Shown here one piece after another: positions 37,601-48,700 of a stretch of 64,000 nucleotides of DNA (the first letter of the stretch is position 1; the number at the start of each line of letters is the position of its first letter). Made by a program: the position numbers and the translations under genes. This stretch comes from Balanoglossus misakiensis (Eukaryota > Hemichordata). The notes below the pieces were generated by a model. That model made no database searches and was not told the origin of the DNA. It saw nothing but the letters and a program-made list of their open reading frames with translations. The stretch covers positions 1 to 64,000 of the forward strand of contig CM082579.2 in the NCBI GenBank assembly GCA_040954595.2, given 5' to 3'.

Positions 37601-40600
37601 GCGACTTCCTGTCGTAACGGCGCGGTGAATCTGGGCCAAGTTGCCGTTGATTTCCTGTGGTAACGGCGCGGTGAATCTGGGCCAAGTTGATGGCGACTTC
37701 CTGTGAATCCGGGCCAAGTTGCCGGCGACTTCCGGTGGTAATGGCGCGGTGAAACTGAGCCAAGTTGCCGGCGACTTCCTGTCGTAACGGCGCGGTGAAT
37801 CTGGGCAAAGTTGCCGTTGATTTCCTGTGGTAACGGCGCGGTGAATCTGGGCCAAGTTGATGGCGACTTCCTGTGAATCCGGGCCAAGTTGCCGGCGACT
37901 TCCGGTGGTAATGGCGCGGTGAAACTGAGCCAAATTGCCGGCGACTTCCTGTCGTAACGGCGCGGTGAATCTGGGCAAAGTTGCCGGCGACTTCCGGTCG
38001 TAACGGCGCGGTGAATCCGGGCCAAGTTGCCGGAGACTTCCTGTGAATCCGGGCCAAGTTGCCAGCGACTTCCGGTGGTAACGGCGCGGTGAAACTGGGC
38101 CAAGTTGCCGGCGACTTCCTGTCGTAACGGCGCGGTGAATCTGGGCAAAGTTGCCGGCGACTTCCGGTCGTAACGGCGCGGTGAATCCGGGCCAAGTTGC
38201 CGGCGACTTCCGGTGGTAACGGCGCGGTGAATCTGGGCCAAGTTGCCGGAGACTTCCTGTGAATCCGGGCCAAGTTGCGGCGACTTCCGGTCGTAACGGC
38301 GCGGTGAATACAGGCCAAGTTGCCGGCGACTTCCGGTCGTAACGGCGCGGTGAATCCGGGCCAAGTTGCCGGCGACTTCCTGTTGTAACGGCGCGGTGAA
38401 TCTGGGCAAAGTTGCCGGCGACTTCCGGTCGTAACGGCGCGGTGAATCCGGGCCAAGTTGCCGGAGACTTCCTGTGAATCCGGGCCAAGTTGCCAGCGAC
38501 TTCCGGTGTTAACGGCGCGGTGAATCTGGGCCAAGTTGATGGCGACTTCCTGTGAATCCGGGCCAAGTTGCCGGCGACTTCCGGTGGTAATGGCGCGGTG
38601 AAACTGAGCCAAGTTGCCGGCGACTTCCTGTCGTAACGGCGCGGTGAATCTGGGCAAAGTTGCCGGCGACTTCCGGTCGTAATGGCGCGGTGAATCTTGG
38701 CCAAGTTGATGGCGACTTCCTGTGAATCCGGGCCAAGTTGCGGCGACTTCCGGTCGTAACGGCGCGGTGAATCCGGGCCAAGTTGCCGGCGACTTCCTGT
38801 TGTAACGGCGCGGTGAATCTGGGCAAAGTTGCCGGCGACTTCCGGTCGTAACGGCGCGGTGAATCCGGGCCAAGTTACCGGAGACTTCCTGTGAATCCGG
38901 GCCAAGTTGCCAGCGACTTCCGGTGGTAACGGCGCGGTGAATCTGGGCCAAGTTGATGGCGACTTCCTGTGAATCCGGGCCAAGTTGCCGGCGACTTCCG
39001 GTGGTAATGGCGCGGTGAAACTGAGCCAAGTTGCCGGCGACTTCCGGTCGTAACGGCGCGGTGAATCCGGGCCAAGTTGATGGTGACTTCCTGTGAATCC
39101 GGGCCAAGTTGCCGGCGACTTCCTGTCGTAACGGCGCGGTGAATCTGGGCCAAGTTGCCGTTGATTTCCTGTGGTAACGGCGCGGTGAATCTGGGCCAAG
39201 TTGATAACGACTTCCGGTCGTAACGGCGCGGTGAATCCGGGCCAAGTTGCCGGCGACTTCCGGTGGTAACGGCGCGGTGAATCTGGGCCAAGTTGCCGGA
39301 GACTTCCTGTGAATCCGGGCCAAGTTGCCAGCGACTTCCGGTGGTAACGGCGCGGTGAAACTGGGCCAAGTTGCCGGCGACTTCCTGTCGTAACGGCGCG
39401 GTGAATCTAGGCAAAGTTGCCGGCGACTTCCGGTCGTAACGGCGCGGTGAATCCGGGCCGAGTTGCCGGCGACTTCCGGTGGTAACGGCGCGGTGAATCT
39501 GGGCCAAGTTGCTGTTGATTTCCTGTGGTAACGGCGCGGTGAATCTGGGCCAAGTTGATGGCGACTTCCTGTGAATCCGGGCCAAGTTGCCGGCGACTTC
39601 CGGTGGTAATGGCGCGGTGAAACTGAGCCAAGTTGCCGGCGACTTCCTGTCGTAACGGCGCGGTGAATCTGGGCAAAGTTGCCGTCGACTGCCGGTCGTA
39701 ACGGCGCGGTGAATCCGGGCCAAGTTGATGGCGACTTCCTGTGAATCCGGGCCAAGTTGCCGGCGACTTCCTGTCGTAACGGCGCGGTGAATCTGGGCCA
39801 AGTTGCCGTTGATTTCCTGTGGTAACGGCGCGGTGAATCTGGGCCAAGTTGATGGCGACTTCCTGTGAATCCGGGCCAAGTTGCCGGCGACTTCCGGTGG
39901 TAATGGCGCGGTGAAACTGAGCCAAGTTGCCGGCGACTTCCTGTCGTAACGGCGCGGTGAATCTGGGCAAAGTTGCCGTTGATTTCCTGTGGTAACGGCG
40001 CGGTGAATCTGGGCCAAGTTGATGGCGACTTCCTGTGAATCCGGGCCAAGTTGCCGGCGACTTCCGGTGGTAATGGCGCGGTGAAACTGAGCCAAATTGC
40101 CGGCGACTTCCTGTCGTAACGGCGCGGTGAATCTGGGCAAAGTTGCCGGCGACTTCCGGTCGTAACGGCGCGGTGAATCCGGGCCAAGTTGATGGCGACT
40201 TCCTGTGAATCTGGGCAAAGTTGCCGGCGACTTCCGGTCGTAACGGCGCGGTGAATCCGGGCCGAGTTGCCGGAGACTTCCTGTGAATCCGGGCCAAGTT
40301 GCCAGCGACTTCCGGTGGTAACGGCGCGGTGAAACTGGGCCAAGTTGCCGGCGACTTCCTGTCGTAACGGCGCGGTGAATCTGGGCAAAGTTGCCGGCGA
40401 CTTCCGGTCGTAACGGCGCGGTGAATCCGGGCCAAGTTGCCGGCGACTTCCGGTGGTAACGGCGCGGTGAATCTGGGCCAAGTTGCCGGAGACTTCCTGT
40501 GAATCCGGGCCAAGTTGCGGCGACTTCCGGTCGTAACGGCGCGGTGAATCCAGGCCAAGTTGCCGGCGACTTCCGGTCGTAAAGGCGCGGTGAATCCGGG

Positions 40601-40746
40601 CCAAGTTGCCGGCGACTTCCTGTTGTAACGGCGCGGTGAATCTGGGCCAAGTTGCCGGCGACTTCCGGTCGTAACGGCGCGGTGAATCCGGGCCAAGTTG
40701 CCGGCGACTTCCTGTTGTAACGGCGCGGTGAATCTGGGCCAAGTTG
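19669..40746. repeat. Main 46-bp satellite array with higher-order repeats
   Basis: About 21 kb of 46-bp units mixed with ~32-bp shortened units (CTTCCTGTGAATCCGGGCC, lacking the GTAACGGCG part) and 45-bp units missing one C in GTTGCGGCG. Units are quite variable, with GCCGGCGACTTCC, GATGGCGACTTCC and GCCGTTGATTTCC forms. Blocks are tandemly duplicated. About 20.1-21.65 kb recurs at about 21.8-23.25 kb (offset 1,716 bp, then 1,592 bp after a 124-bp local difference). From about 24 kb inward, blocks of roughly 2.07-2.77 kb recur: the marker GGTGTTAACGG occurs near 29353, 32087, 34156, 36345 and 38507. Minus-strand reading frames up to about 1,475 codons run through it because the unit has no stops in those frames. 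They are not genes. Confidence 0.95.
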
Positions 40747-40963
40747 ATGGGAGCAGACTGGAGGGGGACTGGAACAGACTTGAGGGGGACTGGAGCAGAC
40801 TGGAGGGGGACTGGAGCATGCTGGAGGGGGACTGGAGCAGACTGGAGGGGGACTGGAGCAGACTGGAGGGGGACTGGAGCAGACTGGAGGGGGACTGGAG
40901 CATGCTGGAGGGGGACTGGAGCAGACTGGAGGGGGACTGGAGCAGACTGGAGGGGGACTGGAG
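40747..40963. repeat. 21-bp minisatellite (~10 units)
   Basis: Tandem units of 21 bp with the core ACTGGAGCAGACTGGAGGGG. Variants include GGAACAGACTTGAGG and GGAGCATGCTGG, the latter twice. It sits exactly between the main 46-bp array and the diverged G-rich 46-bp subfamily. The period is divisible by three, so + strand frames repeat a heptapeptide (EGDWSRL). There is no other sign of coding. Confidence 0.93.
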
Positions 40964-41807
40964 TAACGGGGCAGGGTTGGGGTCAAGTGTCTGCGGCATG
41001 GTGGGGTGTAATGGGGCAGGGTTGGGGTCAAGTGTCTGCGGCAACGGCGGGGTGTAACTGGGCAGGGTTGAGGTCAAGTGTCTGAGGCAACGGCGGGAAT
41101 GTAACGGGGCTGGGTTGGGGTCAAGTGCCTGCAGCAACGGCAGGATGGAATGGGGCAGGGTTGGGGTCAAGTGTCTGCGGCAACGGCGGGGTGTAACGGG
41201 GCAGGGTTGGGGTCAAGTGTCTGCGGCAACGGCTCGGTGGAACAGGGTAGGTTTGGGGTCAAGTGTCTGCGGCAACGGCGTGGTGGAACGGGGCAGGGTT
41301 GGGGTAAAATGTCTGACACAACGGCGGGGTGTAACTGGGCAGGGTTGGGGTCAAGTGTCTGCGGCAACGGCGGGTTGGAACGGGGCAGGGTAGGGTCAAG
41401 TTTCTGCGCCAACGGCGGGGTGTAATGGGGCAGGTTTGGGGTCAAGTTTCTGAGGCAACGGCGGGATGTAACGGGGCAGGGTTGGGGTCAAGTGTCTGCG
41501 GCATGGTGGGGTGTAATGGGGCAGGGTTGGGGTCAAGTGTCTGCAGCATGGCGGGGTGTAATGGGGCAGGGTTGGGGTCAAGTGTCTGCGGCAACGGCGG
41601 GGTGTAACTGGGCAGGGTTGGGGTCAAATGTCTGAGGCAACGGCGGGGTGTAACGGGGCAGGGTTGGGGTCAAGTGTCTGCGCCATGGCGGGGTGGAACG
41701 GGGCAGGGTTGGGGTCAAGTGTCTGCCGAAACGGCGGGTGGAATGGGGCAGGGTTGGGGTCAAGTGTCTGCCGCAACGGCAGGGTGGAACGGGTCAGGGT
41801 TGGGGTC
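40964..41807. repeat. G-rich, diverged 46-bp satellite subfamily (~18 units)
   Basis: Units of 45-47 bp, mostly 46, with the motifs GGGGCAGGGTTGGGGTCAAG and TGTCTGCGGCAACGGCGGGG. Laid unit against unit without gaps, about 27 of 46 positions agree with the main 46-bp repeat, including shared AACGGCG, GTTG and GGG-C blocks. It is therefore probably an old relative of that satellite. Units here are more divergent from each other than in any array nearer the telomere. The array stops abruptly at an AT-rich boundary near 41808. Confidence 0.88.
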
Positions 41808-42760
41808 ATAAATGCATACATAGAGGACATTTCTGTACCCATACATTTCAAATTTATTAATTTTCCTGACCTTCACTATCAGGTTTTGGGAATGACAGGT
41901 AATTGAAATTGAATTAAAATACAATACGTAAACATATTTTCATCTGTGAACTTTTAACTGGTGAACAAAATTGGAGCCCATTATTAAAAAGAGTTTCCCT
42001 GAGCCTGTTTATACCATACCAGCCTAAGTATTAGTTGTTAGGGTAAGGGTTAGGGTAAGGGTTAAGGTTAGGGTTAGAGTTAGAGTTAGGGTTAGGGTTA
42101 GGGTTAGTGTTTGAGTTGGCTGGCTGAAATGGCACAAACAATTTCAGAGATTGAATCAATTTGCTTTGACTGCAAAATTCACTGAACAAAGTTTGCTCTG
42201 TGCAAACTTGTGATTCTAAGAAACACAGTATCTATGGACATTTAGGCTACAGTTAGATAAGTAATACTGTGTCCTAATCTGAATCCTTCCTTATCATAAC
42301 ATATAACCAGTGGGCTCAAGGGAACATGTAAGGAAAGTCAATGTCATAATCCCCACTGGATAAATAGATTAAACAGCAACATTCTCTGTTTTTTTATCTT
42401 TTAGAGATTAATTTCGTTTGATACAGAATGATGAAGTTAAAAATCATTATTTTTAACACAGAAATCTAATGCAAGTATTCAATGTATAGTTGACAACATT
42501 CAAAGCTCAAAAAGAGAGATTGTGACACTTTAATAGAAAACTGGACAGAAGACAATCTATAAGTTTTCTCTTCATTCTCATTATAAACTCCTAAAATGCT
42601 GACTGACAATCTATGTCTTCTCTTTATCTGGCATTCAGACTTCATATGCCAAGATGCAAGTATTTCATTGGGCTACTGGTAGACCAAGTCCTTGTCCATT
42701 TCTACTATCATCATCATTTGGAAAATCACCAGTCTTCACACTTCAGCTTCAGCTAAGAAA
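41808..42760. repeat. Segmental duplicate A (direct copy of 52.5-53.7 kb)
   Basis: AT-rich sequence that aligns by eye with 52544-53670 in the same orientation. Shared anchors in order are CATAGAG-ACA-TTCTGTACCC, TTTTCCTGACCTTCACT, CAGGTTTTGGGAA, AGCCTG-TTATACCA, TATTAGTTGTTA, GGCTGAAATGGCACAAACA, GGACATTTAGGCTACAGTTA, CTGTGTCCTAATCTGAATCC and GAAAACTGGACAGAA. Copy A contains an interstitial telomeric tract absent from A'. It continues directly into the ~283-bp array. No gene was recognised. Confidence 0.85.
42038..42107 (+). repeat. Interstitial telomeric repeat (TTAGGG)n, inverted
   Basis: About 70 bp of TTAGGG-like repeats with AAGGG and GTTAGA variants, inside segment A. The TTAGGG strand is on +, opposite to the chromosome end of this window, where + carries CCCTAA. 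At the corresponding place in copy A' (about 52770-52820) there is only a short TTAG-containing sequence, so the tract was gained in A or lost from A'. Confidence 0.9.
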
Positions 42761-45700
42761 GAAAGAGAAAAAATAGATTCGCGTTTAATGAATGAAGTGG
42801 GGACACGTTTTATAGAATTGATTCATTCAGCTTAAGTTAAATTTGGATGTGTTCCAATACTACACGCACTCGTATAATAATGATTACAAACCTTTACATT
42901 TTCTTCATTTGAAAACCAGATAGGGTCATCTGCCATCATGCAAATAGTTTATGGGGTGAGTGCAAGACCAAGTCCTTGTCCACTTCTAACAATGGCAACA
43001 TTCAGATACACAACATCAGCCTGCACTCTTCGCCATATTCTAACAAAAGTACAGAAAAATGTTATCAATGATTAATGAACAAATTGGCGAAAGATTGTAT
43101 AAATTGATTCAATTAGTTAAATTTGGATTTGTTCCAACACTATATACAATCTTAAAATGTTGATTGCAAACCTGTATGTTTTCTTTATTTGACATCCAAA
43201 TATCTTCATCTGCCATCATGCAAGTAGTTTATTGGGTGACTGGAAGACCATGTCCATGTCCACTTCTACCAATGGCAACATTCAGATACACAACATCAGC
43301 CTGCACTCTTCGCCATATTCTAACAAAACAACAGAAACAAAAATTATTCATGATCAATAAAAAAAGTGGTGACATATTTTATAAAATTGATTCAATGAGT
43401 TAAGTTTGGATTTGTTCCAACACTATATACACTCATAAAATGTTGACTGCAAACCTGTATGTGTTCATTATTTGACATCCAAATATCTTCATCTGCCATC
43501 ATGCAAGTAGTTTATTGGGTGACTGGGAAACCATGTCCTTGTCCACTTCTACCATTGGCAACATTCAGATACACAACATCACCCTGCAGTCTTCGAAATA
43601 TTCTAACAAAACAACAGAAAAAAAAATTATGTATTCATGATCAATGAACAAAGTGGTGACATATTTTATAAAATTGATTCAATGAGTTAAGTTTGGATTT
43701 GTTCCAACACTATATACACTCTTAAAATGTTGACTGCAAACCTGTATGTGTTCTTTATTTGACATCCAAATATCTTCATCTGCCATCATGCAAGTAGTTT
43801 ATTGGGTGACTGGGAAACCAAGTCTTTGTCCACTTCTACCAATGGCAACATTCAGATACACAACATCAGCCTGCACTCTTTGCCATATTCTAACAAAACA
43901 ACAGAAAAAAAATATTCATGATCAATGAACAAAGTGGTGACATATTTTATAAAATTGATTCAATGATTTAAGTTTGGATTTGTTCCAACACTATATACAC
44001 TCTTAAAATGTTGATTGCAAACCTGTATGTTTTCTTTATTTGACATCCAAATATCTTCATCTGCCATCATGCAGAGTTTATTGAGTGAATGCAAGACCAA
44101 GTCCTTGTCCACTACTACCAATGGTAACATTCAGATACACATCATCAGCCTGCACTCTTCGCCATATTCTAACAAAAGAACAGAAAAATATTATCCATGA
44201 TTAATGAACAAATTGGCGAAAGATTGTATAAATTGATTCGATGGGTTAAATTTGGATTTGTTCCAATACTATATACACTCTTAAAATGTTGACTGCAAAC
44301 CTGTATGTTTTCTTTATTTAACATCCAAATATCTTCATCTGCCATCATGCAGGATGTTTATTGGCTGACTGCAAGACCAAGTCCTCGTCCACTTCTACCG
44401 TTGGCACCATTTAGAAATTAAACATCAGTCTTCATGCTTGACCTTGCTTCATCTCCCATCATGGAAGTACTTTATTGGCTGACTGGAAGACCATGTCCTT
44501 GTCCACTTCTACCATTGGCAACATTCAGATACACAACATCACCCTGCACTCTTCGCCATATTCTAACAAAACAACAGACACAAATTATTCATGATCAATG
44601 AACAAAGTGGTGACATATTTTATAAAATTTATTCAATGAGTTAAGTTTTGATTTGTTCCAACACTATATACACTCTTAAAATGTTGACAGCAAACCTGTA
44701 TGTGTTCTTTATTTGACATCCAAATATCTTCATCTGCCATCATGCAGAGTTTATTGGGTGAAAGCAAGACCAAGTCTTTGTCCACTTCTAACAATGAAAA
44801 CATCCAGATACACAACATCAGCCTGCACTCTTCGCCATATTCTAACAAAAGAACAGAAAAATGTTATCCATGATTAATGATCAAATAGGCGAAAGATTGT
44901 ATAAATTGATTCAATGAGTTAAGTTTGGATTTGTTCCAACACTATATACAATCTTAAAATGTTGATTGCAAACCTGTATGTTTTCTTTATTTGACATCCA
45001 AATATCTTCATCTGCCATCATGCAAGTAGTTTATTGGGTGCCTGGAAGACCATGTCCATGTCCACTTCTACCAATAGCAACATTCAGATACACAACATCA
45101 GCCTGCACTCTTCGCCATATTCTAACAAAACAACAGAAACAAAAATTATTCATGATCAATAAAAAAAGTGGTGACATATTTTATAAAATTGATTCAATGA
45201 GTTAAGTTTGGATTTGTTCCAACACTATATACACTCTTAAAATGTATACTGCAAACCTGTATGTGTTCTTTATTTGACACCCAAATATCTTCATCTGCCA
45301 TAATGCAAGTAGTTTATTGGGTGACTGGGAAACCAAGTCCTTGTCCACTTCTACCAATGGCAACATTCAGATACACAAAATCAGCCTGCACTCTTTGCCA
45401 TATTCTAACAAAACAACAGAAAAAGAAATATTCATGATCAATGAACAAAGTGGTGACATATTTTATAAAATTGATTCAATGAGTTAAGTTTGGATTTGTT
45501 CCAACACTATATACACTCTTAAAATGTTGATTGCAAACCTGTATGTTTTCTTTATTTGACATCCAAATATCTTCATCTGCCATCATGCAGAGTTTATTAG
45601 GTGAAAGCAAGACCAAGTCCATGTCCACTTCTAACAATGAAAACATCCAGATACACAACATCAGCCTGCACTCTTCGCCATATTCTAACAAAAGAACAGA

Positions 45701-48700
45701 AAAATGTTATCCATGATTAATGATCAAATAGGCGAAAGATTGTATAAATTGATTCAATGAGTTAAGTTTGGATTTGTTCCAACACTATATACAATCTTAA
45801 AATGTTGATTGCAAACCTGTATGTTTTCTTTATTTGACATCCAAATATCTTCATCTGCCATCATGCAAGTAGTTTATTGGGTGACTGGAAGACCATGTCC
45901 ATGTCCACTTCTACCAATGGCAACATTCAGATACACAACATCAGCCTGCACTCTTCGCCATATTCTAACAAAACAACAGAAACAAAAATTATTCATGATC
46001 AATAAAAAAAGTGGTGACATATTTTATAAAATTGATTCAATGAGTTAAGTTTGGATTTGTTCCAACACTATATACACTCATAAAATGTTGACTGCAAACC
46101 TGTATGTGTTCATTATTTGACATCCAAATATCTTCATCTGCCATCATGCAAGTAGTTTATTGGGTGACTGGGAAACCATGTCCTTGTCCACTTCTACCAT
46201 TGGCAACATTCAGATACACAACATCAGCCTGCAGTCTTCGCAATATTCTAACAAAACAACAGAAAAAAAAATTATTCATGATCAATGAACAAAGTGGTGA
46301 CATATTTTATAAAATTGATTCAATGAGTTAAGTTTTGATTTGTTCCAACACTATATACACTCTTAAAATGTTGACAGCAAACCTGTATGTGTTCTTTATT
46401 TGACATCCAAATATCTTCATCTGCCATCATGCAGAGTTTATTGGGTGAAAGCAAGACCAAGTCCTTGTCCACTTCTAACAATGAAAACATCCAGATACAG
46501 AACATCAGCCTGCACTCTTCGCCATATTCTAACAAAAGAACAGAAAAATGTTATCCATGATTAATGATCAAATAGGCGAAAGATTGTATAAATTGATTCA
46601 ATGAGTTAAGTTTGGATTTGTTCCAACACTATATACAATCTTAAAATGTTGATTGCAAACCTGTATTTGTTCATTATTTGACATCCAAATATCTTCATCT
46701 GCCATCATGCAAGTAGTTTATTGGGTGACTGGGAAACCATGTCCTTGTCCACTTCTACCAATGGACACATGCAGATACACAACATCAGCCTGCACTCTTC
46801 GCCATATTCTCACAAAACAGAAAAAAAATATTCATGATCAATGAACAAAGTGGTGACATATTTTATAAAATTGATTCAATGAGTTAAGTTTTGATTTGTC
46901 CCAACACTATATACACTCTTAAAATGTTGACTGCAAACCTTTATGTTTTCTTTATTTGACATCCAATTATCTTCATCTGCCATCATGCAAGTAGTTTATT
47001 GGCTGACTGGAAGACCATGTCCTTGTCCACTTCTACCAATGGCAACATTCAGATACACAACATCAGCCTGCACTCTTCGCCATATTCTAACAAAACAACA
47101 GAAAAAATATTATTCATGATCAATGAACAAAGTGGTGACATATTTTATAAAATTGATTCAATGCGTTAAGTTTGGATTTGTTCCAACACTATATACACTC
47201 TTAAAATGTTGACTGCATACCTGTATGTTTTCTTTATTTGACATCCAAATATCTTCATCTGCCATCATGCAAGTAGTTTATTGGGTGACTGGGAAACCAT
47301 GTCCTTGTCCACTTCTACCAATGGCAACATTCAGATACACAACATCAGCCTGTACTCTTCGCCATATTCTAACAAAACAACAGAAAAAAAATTATTCATG
47401 ATCAATGAACAAAATGGTGACATATTTTATAAAATTGATTCAATGAGTTAAGTTTGGATTTGTTCCAACACTATATACACTCTTGAAATGTTGACTGCAA
47501 ACCTGTATTTTTTCTTAATTTGACATCCAAATATCTTCATCTGCTATCATACAGAGTTTATTAGGTGAAAGCAAGACCAAGTCCTTGTCCACTTCTACCA
47601 ATGGCAACATTCAGATACACAACATCAGCCTGCACTCTTTGGCATATTCTAACAAAACAACAGAAAAAAAATTATTCATGATCAATGAACAAAGTGGTGA
47701 CATATTTTATAAAATTGATTCAATGAGTTAAGTTTGAATTTGTTCCAATACTATATACACTTGTTGACTGCAAACCTGTACGTTTTCTTCATTTGACATC
47801 CACATATCTTCATCTGCCATCATGCAAGTTGTTAATTGGCTGACTGCAAGACCAAGTCCTTGTCCACTTCTACCGTTGGCACCATTTAGAAATTAAACAT
47901 CATTCTTTATGCTTGAACTTGCTTCATCTGCCATCATGCAAGTACTTTATTGGCTGACTGGGAAACCAAGTCCTTGTCCACTTCTACCAATGGCAACATT
48001 CAGATACACAACATCAGCCTGTACTCTTCGCCATATTCTAACAAAACAACAGAAAAAAAATTATTCATGATCAATGAACAAAATGGTGACATATTTTATA
48101 AAATTGATTCAATGAGTTAAGTTTGGATTTGTTCCAACACTATATACACTCTTAAAATGTTGATTGCAAACCTGTATGTTTTCTTTATTTGACATCCAAA
48201 TATCTTCATCTGCCATCATGCAAGTAGTTTATTGGGTGACTGGAAGACGAAGTCCTTGTCCACTTCTACCATTGGCAACATTCAGATACACAACATCAGC
48301 CTGCACTCTTCGCCATATTCTAACAAAACAACAGAAAAAAAATTATTCATGATCAATGAACAAAGTCAAGACATAGTTTATAAAATTGATTCAATGAGTT
48401 AAGTTTGGATTTGTTCTAACTCTATATACACACTTAAAATTTTGACTGCATACATGTATGTTTTCTTTATTTGACATCCAAATATCTTCATCTGCCATCA
48501 TGCAAGTAGTTTATTGGGTGACTGGGAAACCATGTCCTTGTCCACTTCTACCAATGGCAACATTCAGATACACAACATCAGCCTGCACTCTTCGCCATAT
48601 TCTAACAAAACAACAGAAAAAAAATTATTCATGATCAATGAACAAAGTGGTGATATATATTATTAAATTGATTCAATGAGTTAAGCTTGAATTTGTTCCA

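Noticed and set aside
40698-41906. Plus-strand frames with repeated EGDWSRL and GLGSSVCGNG peptides
   Set aside because: They follow the 21-bp and G-rich 46-bp repeats exactly, overlap in several frames and have no gene context.
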